Below, piece after piece: positions 1 to 9,837 of a stretch of 64,000 bases of DNA (position 1 is its first letter; every line of letters begins with the position of its first letter). Source of the stretch: Ostreococcus mediterraneus (lineage: Eukaryota; Chlorophyta; Mamiellophyceae; Mamiellales; Bathycoccaceae). The translations under genes and the position numbers were made by a program. The stretch is from NCBI GenBank assembly GCA_012295225.1, contig WMKK01000009.1, positions 207,909 to 271,908 on the forward strand, given 5' to 3'. Below the pieces are notes generated by a model, which was not told the origin of the DNA, made no database searches, and was given only the letters and a program-made list of their open reading frames with translations.

Positions 1-1
1 G

Positions 2-178
2 TATGAGCTCATCATGAGTGGAAAAGAGTCAGAAATTAACACCAAAAAAGGGCCAAGGAGCATTCGCGAAGCGGCTATGGCCTTGAAAAAAGTTGATCCC
101 ACAGTGACTATTTACGAACACAGTCGATGCCGAAAGAAGGAGGATTTGATCGCCTTGTTCCGCGACAAGTTCAAGTGA
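2..178 (+). CDS. C-terminal end of an unrecognised protein (5' partial)
   Basis: An open frame enters from the left edge and ends at TGA 176-178, giving 58 residues. The tail is basic and ends in RCRKKEDLIALFRDKFK. The composition (many K and E, few rare codons) looks coding, but I do not recognise the family. It converges on the ATPase alpha-like gene, whose stop lies about 130 bp away. The product cannot be named without the upstream sequence. Confidence 0.5.
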   Translation, partial: YELIMSGKESEINTKKGPRSIREAAMALKKVDPTVTIYEHSRCRKKEDLIALFRDKFK

Positions 179-308
179 GGGCCTCGGCCATTATTGATAT
201 GTATGATATGTATGTTAGTGCGACTGCGCCGCGGGTAAAGTTAATATTTGATGAAATGTATTTGAATTAAATCGTGCGAGCATTCTGTTTCTAATCTTTC
301 TACTTGTT

Positions 309-2264
309 TTATGCGATGCCGTCAAATAAAGCTGCAAACTTAGCCATGGTGTCGGCGGAAAGTTCCTTGGACTGGTTTTCGTTAATGTATTTCATTTCTT
401 CGCCAAGCGTTTCGTTTGCGCGTTGCGTTGCTTTGGCGAGCAATTGCTCAACCTCGTCGGCGGTCTTGTTCTTTGTGTAACCCTTTTGAATCGCAAACAA
501 ACCAATGGTTTGCTCGGCGAGCGTGGAGACGTCACCTTGTTTTTGCTTCAAGAATCCGCGAATGGCTTCAGATCTCGTGCGCAGCTTGATTTTTTCGTCA
601 CCAGCGCAACCGAAAGTACCCATGTCATCCGATTGCATCAAATCGAGACGCAATTGGAGAAAGTTGAGCGAACGGAACGGACCGGCGGCGCCGGGCGCGC
701 CGATGCGACTCACTGAATCCTTGGCGCTAATGATCCAGCCTTCTTGAGGGTCATAAGAGTCTACGAATACCTGACCATCGGTAATTGACATGAATTCTTC
801 AACCATCGGTCGAGATTGCACGAATTTGGACTCGGGAAGCTCTCCTTCGCTCGCAGTTTTTGCGGCGGCGGCGGCAGCTTTAGCCTCGAGAGCCTTGCGC
901 AGCTTTTCTTGAATCGCTGGCGGCATATCTGCAAAACCCGCAATAGAGTCCACGCTACTCGGGAGCACGGCGCCTCCGGCGCCAGCGCCTTCGATACCGC
1001 TCTTGAAAGTCTTTTTGTACGCCCCTTTCGGGTGATACATGACGCCCATGAGCGTGATGGATCCGCCCTTGAGCTTGTCGTTCAATCGAGCGATACGCTG
1101 CAACGTCATACCAAGGAATCTACGGCGTTCCGCAAGCGAGGCGGAGATTAACATCCCTTCGTATTCTTCCATTTGTTCTTGCGTGCCTTCGGGGACGTTC
1201 AATTGAGGCGCCATGCGCGACATGTCCGTCGTAAAGTTCACCAAGCCGGTGAAATCATCGAGCACCAAGAGCACGTCTTGCCCAGTCGCCCGCGCACCTT
1301 CGGCAATCGCAAACGCCGTGCACGTCGCCGCATACCGCTCCCCCTCGCTTGCTTTGGTGTTGCAAGTCACAATCGTCGTGTGCGCCATGGCACCATCAGC
1401 TTCTAAACGCTTTGTGACTTCGTTCACTCGGGACGCTTGCGCGCCCAACGCCGCGTACACGCATCTCACACCCGTGTTCTTTTGTGCCGCGATTGACGTC
1501 AACCCGAGTTCGGACAAACCCGTACCTGGTTCACCGCTCACCAACATACACTGTCCACGGCCGACCGGGGCGAGTAAATCCACGGCTTTAATCCCCGTCA
1601 CGAGCGGCGTCGTGATGGGCTTTCTATCCTCAACGCTCGGTGGCTCGCGCATAATTCTCGACGAATCCACCGTTCCAGTCACCATCGCCACGTTCGATCC
1701 TACAATCTCCCCAAGTGCATCTACAACCTTCCCTAACGTCGATCCCGCGCTCGGTCCGAGCATGAACTCAACCTTACTCGCCTCGCAGCGTTCGCCCGGC
1801 GCCACCGCGTTTGCCGCGTCCCGAATAACTTTCCGCCCAGAACTATCCACGTCATACATCAACCCAAACGTCTTCGGCTCGCGGTGACTTAACAACACCG
1901 CGCGTGTACCACTTTCAAACGTCAATATCGCCCCAGCCGGGGCGGCGCTGCGCATGCCCTCCAACACGCACACGCCGCCCGCATCCGTCGCCGACAGCGC
2001 GCCGCTAAAGTTCAACCGAGCGTCTTCATTCTCGACGTCTTCCACCGTCGGCGACGCCGCGCGCGCGAGCACATCACGTGGCATCGCTCGCCCAACCACG
2101 CCTGGCACCGACGACGACGACGACGACGACGCGCGCCGGCGGCGCATGAGCAGCGTCGTCCCACTGGGTCTATCCGCGCCGCCAGCGCATCGCGTCTTCG
2201 ACGACGATAACGACGCCGCGCGGCGCGCGAACGCGACGGCGGCCGCGCGCGGAGATGCAAACAT
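309..2264 (-). CDS. F1-ATPase alpha-subunit-like protein with degenerate P-loop
   Basis: The protein (651 aa from the ATG at 2264) aligns by eye with F-type ATP synthase alpha: a beta-barrel domain, the conserved stretch TPLVTGIKAVDLLAPVGRGQ, a nucleotide-binding core, and the arginine-finger region SVSRIG. The P-loop near residue 243 reads GEPGTGLS, so the invariant lysine of GxxxxGK[ST] is leucine. Walker B reads LLVLDDF. About 70 extra, Ala-rich residues separate the core from the arginine-finger segment. The first 50-60 residues are Ser/Arg-rich and look like an organelle presequence. An in-frame ATG at 2351 exists, but 2264 starts directly at the presequence and leaves a 149 bp divergent promoter to REX4. 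Family membership is fairly sure. The loss of nucleotide binding is inferred, and a regulatory or structural role is possible. Confidence 0.8.
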   Translation of the reverse strand: MFASPRAAAVAFARRAASLSSSKTRCAGGADRPSGTTLLMRRRRASSSSSSSVPGVVGRAMPRDVLARAASPTVEDVENEDARLNFSGALSATDAGGVCVLEGMRSAAPAGAILTFESGTRAVLLSHREPKTFGLMYDVDSSGRKVIRDAANAVAPGERCEASKVEFMLGPSAGSTLGKVVDALGEIVGSNVAMVTGTVDSSRIMREPPSVEDRKPITTPLVTGIKAVDLLAPVGRGQCMLVSGEPGTGLSELGLTSIAAQKNTGVRCVYAALGAQASRVNEVTKRLEADGAMAHTTIVTCNTKASEGERYAATCTAFAIAEGARATGQDVLLVLDDFTGLVNFTTDMSRMAPQLNVPEGTQEQMEEYEGMLISASLAERRRFLGMTLQRIARLNDKLKGGSITLMGVMYHPKGAYKKTFKSGIEGAGAGGAVLPSSVDSIAGFADMPPAIQEKLRKALEAKAAAAAAKTASEGELPESKFVQSRPMVEEFMSITDGQVFVDSYDPQEGWIISAKDSVSRIGAPGAAGPFRSLNFLQLRLDLMQSDDMGTFGCAGDEKIKLRTRSEAIRGFLKQKQGDVSTLAEQTIGLFAIQKGYTKNKTADEVEQLLAKATQRANETLGEEMKYINENQSKELSADTMAKFAALFDGIA

Positions 2265-2413
2265 GAGCGTTTCGACGCGGTGTGCGCGCGTGCGTGGCGG
2301 TGCGCGAGCTCGCGGCGTCGCGGTATGAGGCGTGGCGCTGGGCACCGACACAGCGCGACTCGCCTGTCGCTGCCGCCGCCGCCGACGACGACGACGACGA
2401 CGACGCGCGCGCG

Positions 2414-3250
2414 ATGGCGAAGCGTAAGAAGACCGCGCGCGATGGTGATGGTGGTGGTGCGTCGGCGACGGCGACCGCGGCGGCGGCGGTGACGAACGCG
2501 GGTGGATCCAATTGGGCGGCGCTCAAGGCAAAGATTGGCGCTGGAACGACGCCGATAGCGAAGAAACGCGCGGCGGAGAAGCGCGCGATGGAGGATGTGA
2601 CGACGATGGATGGGCGTGCGGGTGATTACGACGAGGCGGCGGCGAAGAAGCCGCGGGTGACGGGGAAGAATAGGTCGGTGACGCGCGTGTTGGCGCTCGA
2701 TTGCGAAATGGTCGGCGTGGGAACGGATGGGAAACGATCGATATTAGCGCGTGCGTCTGTGGTGAATGAGGATGGACACGTGATATTAGATACATTTGTG
2801 TTGCCTACGGAGCGTGTGGTGGATTATAGGACGGCGGTGTCGGGGGTGCGGCCAAAGGATTTATTGAGCGCGAATGGCGCCAAGAGCTTTCAGAAGGTTC
2901 AAGCGCAACTAAGTGAACTATTCAATGGGAGAATACTCGTCGGGCATTCGCTCAAGAATGATATGAAAGTTTTGATGCTGGATCATCCGAAGAAAGATAC
3001 GCGGGATACGAGTTTGTATCATCCGTTGACGCGCCCGTTGCGCTCGGATGAACGCTGCGTGCCCGGAGCTCCGCGCGGACGAGGTTGCCGCGCCTTGCGC
3101 GATCTCGTCGCCCAGCATCTCGGATTAGTCATTCAAAAAGGCGAACACTCGTCGGTAGATGACGCCCGCGCGGCGTTGTTGCTCTATCAAAAGTTTCAGC
3201 GCAAGTGGGAAAATTCTTTGCGCGGCAAAGAGAAAAAGTCATCAAAGTGA
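2414..3250 (+). CDS. REXO4: RNA exonuclease 4 (REX4/REXO4), DEDDh family
   Basis: This 278-residue protein has a basic, Ala/Gly-rich nuclear-type N-terminus followed by a DEDDh 3'-5' exonuclease domain. Exo I is LALDCEMVGVG (D96, E98), Exo II is VGHSLKNDM (D183) and Exo III is HSSVDDARAALLLY (H245, D250), so all catalytic residues are present. In yeast the family acts in pre-rRNA (ITS1) processing in the nucleolus. The ATG at 2414 (MAKRKK) was chosen over an in-frame start at 2282 because the upstream residues are low-complexity and overlap the promoter of the divergent neighbour. No intron is needed. Confidence 0.88.
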   Translation: MAKRKKTARDGDGGGASATATAAAAVTNAGGSNWAALKAKIGAGTTPIAKKRAAEKRAMEDVTTMDGRAGDYDEAAAKKPRVTGKNRSVTRVLALDCEMVGVGTDGKRSILARASVVNEDGHVILDTFVLPTERVVDYRTAVSGVRPKDLLSANGAKSFQKVQAQLSELFNGRILVGHSLKNDMKVLMLDHPKKDTRDTSLYHPLTRPLRSDERCVPGAPRGRGCRALRDLVAQHLGLVIQKGEHSSVDDARAALLLYQKFQRKWENSLRGKEKKSSK

Positions 3251-3529
3251 AACCTTAGACGGCTCACCGTATCATGTAGCGATGTTATTATTAGTCACAT
3301 TAGTCACATCACGAGCCGAACCGCGGCAGTGGACATGACATGTATGTTTCAATCGATCGCACTCGCGCGCGCGGCGTCGCAGCGGCTACGTCGCGCGCTG
3401 ACGTCGCGTAAGTGCCGTGCCCACTTTCGCTCGCGGGAGCTCAGATTCACTCGACATTCGCGACGTTCGTCACTTCCCGACGCATCAAACGCGAAACGAC
3501 CGCGTGCACACGCTTCAGACGCGCAGACG

Positions 3530-5011
3530 ATGACGATGGTGGTAGCGTCGAACATGGACGTCGACGCCTCCCCCGCGGGTCTTCGCGCGTATTACAAGGC
3601 GAAGATTGAATCCATGGAGGTGGCGTTGAGTCAAAAGACGCAAAACTTGCGTCGCTTAGAAGCGCAGCGGAACGAGTTGAATGGGAAAGGTGCGCGCGTA
3701 GTTAGGATGCGCGTGATTCGTGTGTCGTGGCGCGCGCGGATGACGGTGATGGCGGCGTGAGGGGTGAATCGTGCGGGGCAGATCGCGACGCGAAGACTTG
3801 ACTGTTCAAAGAGACTGACCAAGTCGCGTTTTCGTCTTTCAACGCACAGTTCGCTCGTTACGCGAGGAGTTACACATGTTGCAGGAACCTGGATCTTACG
3901 TCGGTGAGGTTGTCAAGGTGATGGGTAAGAAAAAAGTGTTGGTCAAGGTGCGATTTTGTAGATGTGACGTTGATCGCGCGAGTACGCCGCCGTACGAGAC
4001 GGGGACGAGACACTGACGTCGCGCGCGTGAGCCGTTTTTTCCATCATACAGGTGCACCCTGAAGGTAAATACGTGTGCGATATGGATAAAAAGATTGATG
4101 TTACGAAACTTACCGCCGGCACGCGCGTGGCGTTGAGAAATGATTCCTATACGTTACACGTGGTGTTGCCTTCGAACATCGACCCGCTCGTGTCGCTGAT
4201 GAAGGTTGAAAAGGTTCCAGACTCTACGTTTGACATGATTGGTGGTTTGGATCAACAAGTGAAGGAGATTAAAGAAGTTGTTGAATTACCAATCAAGCAT
4301 CCCGAATTGTTCGATGCGCTTGGGATTGCGCAACCGAAAGGTGTCATTTTGTACGGGCCGCCCGGCACGGGGAAGACGCTCTTGGCGCGCGCCGTGGCGC
4401 ACCACACCGACTGCTGTTTCATTCGCGTCTCTGGGTCGGAATTAGTTCAAAAGTACATAGGTGAAGGCGCCCGTATGGTTCGTGAATTATTCGTCATGGC
4501 TCGTGAGCACGCGCCGAGTATTCTCTTCATGGATGAAGTCGATTCCATCGGGAGCGCGCGAGACTCTGGCGGCGGAGGCGGGGGCGACTCTGAGGTGCAA
4601 CGTACGATGCTTGAATTACTCAACCAACTCGACGGTTTCGAGGCGACGAATAAAATCAAGGTCATCATGGCCACGAATAGATTGGACATTCTCGATCAGG
4701 CACTGTTACGCCCCGGTCGTATCGATCGTAAAATCGAATTCCCCAATCCCTCGGAGGACAGCCGCGTGGACATTCTCAAAATTCATAGCCGAAAGATGAA
4801 CCTCGTGCGTGGGATTGACCTCAAGAAAATTGCCAGCAAGATGGGCGGCGCGTCCGGGGCTGAGTCCAAGGCGGTGTGTACCGAAGCTGGGATGTTTGCT
4901 TTACGTGAACGACGCGTGCACGTGACGCAGGAGGATTTCGAAATGGCCGTGTCCAAGGTGATGCAAAAGGATTCCGAAAAGAACATTTCGGTGAAGAAGC
5001 TCTTCTCGTAA
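3530..5011 (+). CDS. RPT6: 26S proteasome regulatory ATPase subunit RPT6 (3 exons)
   Basis: Joining exons 3530-3689, 3850-3947 and 4052-5011 gives 405 aa, the normal length for RPT6/PSMC5. Introns are 160 and 104 bp, with GT...AG ends and matching phases. The coiled-coil N-terminus carries [16 protein letters not shown], followed in exon 2 by the OB-fold segment ([19 protein letters not shown]). The AAA+ core shows Walker A GPPGTGKT, Walker [10 protein letters not shown] and [10 protein letters not shown] of the second region of homology. A small Gly run follows the Walker B helix. The protein is one of six ATPases of the 19S base that unfold substrates into the 20S core. Starts at 3536 or 3554 are alternatives. 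It converges on UMPS 60 bp away. Confidence 0.95.
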
Positions 5012-5070
5012 TAAAATTAGTTAAAGACACGTGTGTAATGGAGAATTTAGTACCGATAAAATTTCAAACT

Positions 5071-6934
5071 CTATTCGATCGACGTTTGGTACGCAGACCA
5101 ACCAGCGGCGCGGTATTCTTTAGCCGCTGCCGCGGGGTCAGCCGCCTTGTAAATGCCGCGACCGACGATGATGACGTCGCTGCCGTTTTCAACGATGACG
5201 TTGTGCGGGGTGTTGTACTGTTGGCCCATGGCATCGCCACCGACTTGGAGTTGTACGCCCGGGGTCATGTTAATCAAACCCTTACTCCACTCCGCCTTCC
5301 ACGCCTTGGGGTTGGTGGAAATGAAACCCATGACAAAGTCTGGGTGTTGCGCCGCCATGCCAATCGCGGCGTCGGTGTATTCACCCTTGGCCATCGTGCC
5401 CTTGGAGCTCATTTCAGCGAGCAAGAGCAAACCGCGGCCCTTGGGGAGGCCGACAGATTTCAAACCATCGATGATGCCACTCCCCGGGACGATGTGCGCG
5501 TTAGTGATGTGACTCCAGTCTGCAATCTTGTGCACGCCGCTTCCGTATTGACCGACGACGGTGTTGCCAATGTCTGCAAACTTGCGATCTTCGAAAATCA
5601 AAAAGTTGTGCTTCTCCGCAATAGCCATGAGCTGTTCACCAAAAGTATCGGTGAAATCAGGGTAGAGATCGCAATGCGTCTTGAGCATGCAAATCTCCGG
5701 TCCAAGAATTTCAGCCATCTCTAACAATTCCTTCGCCGTGTCGACGTCGGCGGCGACGCACAAGTTGGTCTTCTTGGACTCCATCAACGCAAACAATTGC
5801 TTGGCGCACGCGTTATCGGTGAGCGCAGAGCGCTCGGTGTACGTCATACGTTTCGGCTTGGCAGCTTCGGCACCAGCTGCGGGCATCGTTTGGTTCGCCG
5901 CCACAAAATCCTTCACCTTTTGCACGAGCTCGGCACTGTCAAATGAAAAACAAGACGCGCGTCAGTATGCGCGTCGACACTCGCGAGAAAGATTTCGGTG
6001 CATATCCACCTCACCACTCCATTGGCTGGATTGGCGAGGGAAAGGGTTGCGGAGCTACCGTCTGTTTAATATTGCGTGCGTGAACAATTCGATATCGCGT
6101 AGATTTCGCGACACCGAGAAGACTATAAGCACGCCCTCGGGCGACGATTTCAAAAGAAAAACGCTCTCTCATTTTACGTACCTCATTTTACCTTCAGCCT
6201 CCAACGTCTTCAACACACGCGTCAACGGAAGGACGGCATGGAGACGCAAATTATTCGACGCCAATCGCGCCTCACCACCTTGTTCGCGATCGATGAGTAC
6301 GACGACATCCTTCACCTTCAACCCGACGCTCTCCAACGGTTCCACCGTCTCCATGACGGATGCCCCCGAAGTCACCAAATCCTCAACGCACAAGCACGTT
6401 TGCCCTTCTTCAAACGCACCTTCAATTTGCTTCTTCGTCCCATACGCCTTCACTTCCTTACGTCGCATCAACATTGGAATATTATGCGCCAAAGACATGC
6501 ACGTCGCGATCGGCAACGCCGTATACGGCACCCCGCACATGTTATCAAACGTCGCCCCGTTCGCCGCGAGCACATCCCACATGCACTCCGCAACCGACGT
6601 CAATACATCCGGATACGACACAATCACACGCAAATCAATATAAATCGGCGACATGATCCCAGACTTCAACTTAAACTCACCGAATTTCACGGCTTCAATC
6701 TCGTGCAAACGCAAGATGAGGGCTGCGCACAAATTCAAAACCAATCGAAAAACACATCGCTCAGTCACGCGTCACGTCGCCAATCCGCGCGCGAATGCGC
6801 CGCACCGCGCCATGTCCGCACGCCACGTGGACACCGCGCACACGGCGCGCGCAAACACCGCGACGCACGCGAACCGCGACGCAAAAAACACCAAACGCGC
6901 GCCGTCGTTCAGCCGTCAGTTTTTTGAGCGACAT
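5071..6934 (-). CDS. UMPS: Uridine 5'-monophosphate synthase, OPRT-OMPDC bifunctional (3 exons)
   Basis: Exons on the minus strand are 6934-6892, 6722-6182 and 5935-5071, giving 482 aa. The introns (168 and 246 bp) have GT...AG ends, and the reading phase is kept at both joins. The N-terminal half is orotate phosphoribosyltransferase ([24 protein letters not shown] site [11 protein letters not shown]). The C-terminal half is OMP decarboxylase ([13 protein letters not shown], catalytic [20 protein letters not shown]). The order OPRT then OMPDC is that of plants and animals. It carries out the last two steps of de novo pyrimidine synthesis. The first exon codes for only 14 residues ([14 protein letters not shown]) and is the least certain part. 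The plant-like [17 protein letters not shown] at the second-exon start supports the splice. Confidence 0.93.
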
Positions 6935-7123
6935 CGCCAGCGGCACGCACCATCGATGCGCGCATCCATGCCAGCCATGATGACTTGGGTGATGCGCGAG
7001 GGTGGAAGTAGAAATACGATGCGACGCGCGCGTGGGACGACCGACGACGCGACGCGCGATGGCGCTGAAGCACCGGCGCCGGGCGTGCGCCGTCCACGAG
7101 TATCACATTCAAAACGGACAAAG

Positions 7124-7142
7124 TAGGGTTTGGGTAGGGTTT
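7124..7142 (+). promoter_or_regulatory. Tandem telo-box-like motif upstream of plastid S10
   Basis: Two copies of TAGGGTTT (7124-7131 and 7135-7142) lie 68-86 bp before the S10 start, in the divergent region shared with UMPS. In plants the telo-box (AAACCCTAA or complement) is enriched in promoters of ribosomal-protein and translation genes. Function here is inferred from position and motif only. Confidence 0.45.
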
Positions 7143-7209
7143 TGCGACAGGGTGACGATTGACCCGTGACGCGCCTGCGCAAGACCTCCCACACCCTCGC
7201 ACGCGAACA

Positions 7210-8132
7210 ATGTCCAGCGCGTTATTCGCCACCGAAAGCGTTTCCGCCCTTCGCGGCGCCGCCACCGCTCGCCACACGGTACGTATAACGCGACTCGACG
7301 CGACGACGCGCGCGCGCATCGGCATCGTTCGCGACGCGACTCGCATGGGGTTTCAGGGTTTTTACGACGACCCCAATTTCCGTGGATTCCACGGTCGACG
7401 CACGCGATGCACGCGACGACACGCGGTGGACTGACGGGAAATATTTCGTTGTTTTCGTACGCGCAGGCGAAACCGACGCGCGCGATGTCGGTGCGAGCAC
7501 AAGCGGTACGTTTATGCGATGCGGATGACGACGACGCGGGGTGGTGGGAGACCCTCGAGTGCGCGCGAGAGAGAGGGGTGACGCGCACGCGACGCGCGCG
7601 ATGACGCGGTGGCGATGGTGGCGTGGTGGGATTTTTCGTGTCGCGCGCGGTGTGCGTCGCGGATGCGCACGCGGCGGCGATGGTGGCGTGCTAGGCGCGA
7701 GCGAGCTGTCGCCCGAGGATGGCGTGGCGTGTAGACCCTACGCGCGGGGCGCGATGTCGGATGGATTTGAGCGCGACACTAACCGCGTTTGTGATTGTTT
7801 TTTATCTATATGTACAGGCGCCGGTTGCGGCCCAAAAGATTCGCATCCGCCTTCGCTCTTTTGAGACGAACCACATGCAAAGCGCGTGCGATAAGATTAT
7901 CGCCGCCGCCGCCGCCACGGAGGCGCGCATCTCTGGCCCGGTGCCGTTGCCGACGAAGCGTCGCATTTATTGCGTGTTGCGTTCGCCGCACGTGAACAAG
8001 GACAGCCGGGAACACTTTGAGACGCGTACGCACCACCGTTTGATTGACGTGCACCAGCCCACGGCGCAGACGATTGATGCGCTCATGGCGCTCGAGCTTC
8101 CGTCTGGCGTGGATGTGGAAATCAAGCTTTAA
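7210..8132 (+). CDS. RPS10: Plastid 30S ribosomal protein S10 (uS10c), nuclear-encoded, 3 exons
   Basis: Exons 7210-7278, 7467-7505 and 7818-8132 join in phase 0 to give 140 aa. Both donors read GTACGT, and the introns are 188 and 312 bp. Exons 1 and 2 encode a short Ser/Ala/Arg-rich transit peptide. Exon 3 holds the complete S10 fold: [46 protein letters not shown] and a GVDVEIKL end. The protein resembles cyanobacterial S10 more than cytosolic uS10, so it is assigned to the plastid ribosome; a mitochondrial role is less likely. Its 3' end converges on the SnRK2 gene with about 200 bp between them. Confidence 0.88.
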
Positions 8133-8329
8133 GAGAGTTGCCGATTTGTTGTGTCCTTATGCGAGCGCATGCATTATTTGATTTCATTTAGAGGGAGAGA
8201 CGTACAAAAAACGATTAGATGAGTCCGCCGCGCGATGGCGTGCTTGTAATTAACAGATTAGTCTGCATACACGTAAATAATGTTACACTTCTCAAGTACA
8301 CGGAGGCGCGAGGGGACTCGCTCGTGACG

Positions 8330-9364
8330 CTAGGCACGCATGTCGTCGTCGTCGAATTCACCCTCAAATTCACCACTAAAACCAATATCTTCTTGCGCAT
8401 GCGCGGCGTTGGCGTGCATGGACGACGCGCCTGGTGTTTTGGCCGCGTCGACAATGGCACGAATATCTTCAATCGTCATCATATCCGACTCATCCACGTC
8501 GACGTCGACGTTGAGCAATTCGAGCGGCAAGTTTGTGGTGAACCACGGATGGGATTGTATCCCAGACACATCGATGCGCTTCGCAGCGTCGACGACGAAA
8601 ATGCGACGAATTAAATCTTTAACTCCGTCGCTGAGCTCGACGTTCGATGGGAACTTGTAATCGCACGCGAAAATCTTTGTAATCGTACTCCGAAAGTTTC
8701 TCGGATCTGACTTATCTTCGAATGGGTACTTGCCGACGAGCATGACGTACAACGTCACCCCGCACGACCACACGTCCGCAGTCTTACCATCATACACCTG
8801 ACGCTTGAGCACTTCAGGCGCGATGTACGCCGGCGTTCCTACCGTGGATTTCGGGTCGCTATCAATCTCACTGTGCTTGCTATAACCAAAGTCGCAAATT
8901 TTCAATCGCGGCACGGCGCCTCCGTCCAACAGCGTATTCTCAAGCTTCAAATCTCGGTGTGCCACGCCCTTGGCGTGACAATACGCCACACCAGATATTA
9001 ATTGCTGAAAAAAATACCTCGCCTCGTCCTCACTAAACTTTCCTTTGGACGCAATGCGATTAAATAACTCCCCGCCCGCCGCGTACTCCATTACAATCGC
9101 CAAGTGCGTCGGCGTCAACATCACCTCTATAAACCTCACAATATTCGGATGCGTCAACAATCGATGATTCACCAACTCCCGCTTCACATTATCATCAATC
9201 TTTTCCCCTCGTTCAAGATACTTGATCGCCACCAGCGCGCCCGTGCGCGTGCTTTGCATTAATTTCGCCGTCCCAAAATTCCCCACGCCTAAAACCTTCG
9301 CCCCTGTCGCGCCTTCAGGCGCGCGATACCGCCCATCGTGCTCGTCATCCACCGCGCATGACAT
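8330..9364 (-). CDS. SnRK2-family serine/threonine protein kinase
   Basis: A single-exon protein of 344 aa with a complete kinase domain: glycine loop [23 protein letters not shown] (very SnRK2-like), catalytic [18 protein letters not shown], and activation loop [14 protein letters not shown]. After the kinase domain come a short helix similar to the SnRK2 regulatory box ([14 protein letters not shown]) and an acidic tail ([11 protein letters not shown]), the layout of land-plant SnRK2s that act in osmotic and ABA signalling. In algae the family is tied to nutrient and osmotic stress. The start at 9364 leaves only about 20 residues before the kinase fold, as is usual. Confidence 0.92.
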   Translation of the reverse strand: MSCAVDDEHDGRYRAPEGATGAKVLGVGNFGTAKLMQSTRTGALVAIKYLERGEKIDDNVKRELVNHRLLTHPNIVRFIEVMLTPTHLAIVMEYAAGGELFNRIASKGKFSEDEARYFFQQLISGVAYCHAKGVAHRDLKLENTLLDGGAVPRLKICDFGYSKHSEIDSDPKSTVGTPAYIAPEVLKRQVYDGKTADVWSCGVTLYVMLVGKYPFEDKSDPRNFRSTITKIFACDYKFPSNVELSDGVKDLIRRIFVVDAAKRIDVSGIQSHPWFTTNLPLELLNVDVDVDESDMMTIEDIRAIVDAAKTPGASSMHANAAHAQEDIGFSGEFEGEFDDDDMRA

Positions 9365-9837
9365 GGCACCGCGAAATCACCGCGCGCGCGATCTTGGCGC
9401 GCGCGCGACGCCGCGAAATCACCACTGTGCGCGTGGGTATATCCCGTCCCGAGGCGAGAAATTTCCTCTCTGTCTTTCGGGGACTCAGAGGGACTCGACG
9501 ACCAATCATGACCAGGAAAGCTTACAAAAGTCAAAACTTGTCCCGAGCTGCTGATCCGCCGCACTTTTACGACGCACGTCACGCCGCCCGCGCGCACGTC
9601 CGCACGCACGACACGCACACGCACACACGCACGACACGCAACGCGTTTCGCGCACACGTTTCGCGCATTCCGCACCTCGCCGACGTTCGACGCTCGACGA
9701 CACACCACACGCCCCATCGATTTAGGGGAAAGAGATCTTAATTTTCTCAATTCCCACCGTCAGTCGCGCGTACGAGACTGTGAGGTTTTGTGAGTGAATA
9801 CAAGAAACGTATTGGAAAGAAGAGTATTGAAGACACG
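9365..9837. other. Divergent intergenic region, SnRK2 and SAP/KH/WW genes
   Basis: These 473 bp separate two genes that point away from each other. The stretch around 9600-9640 is rich in CACG/ACGC dinucleotide-like runs. The frames that stay open here have no recognisable protein. I see no RNA gene, and the region is presumed to be two promoters and 5' leaders. Confidence 0.5.
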
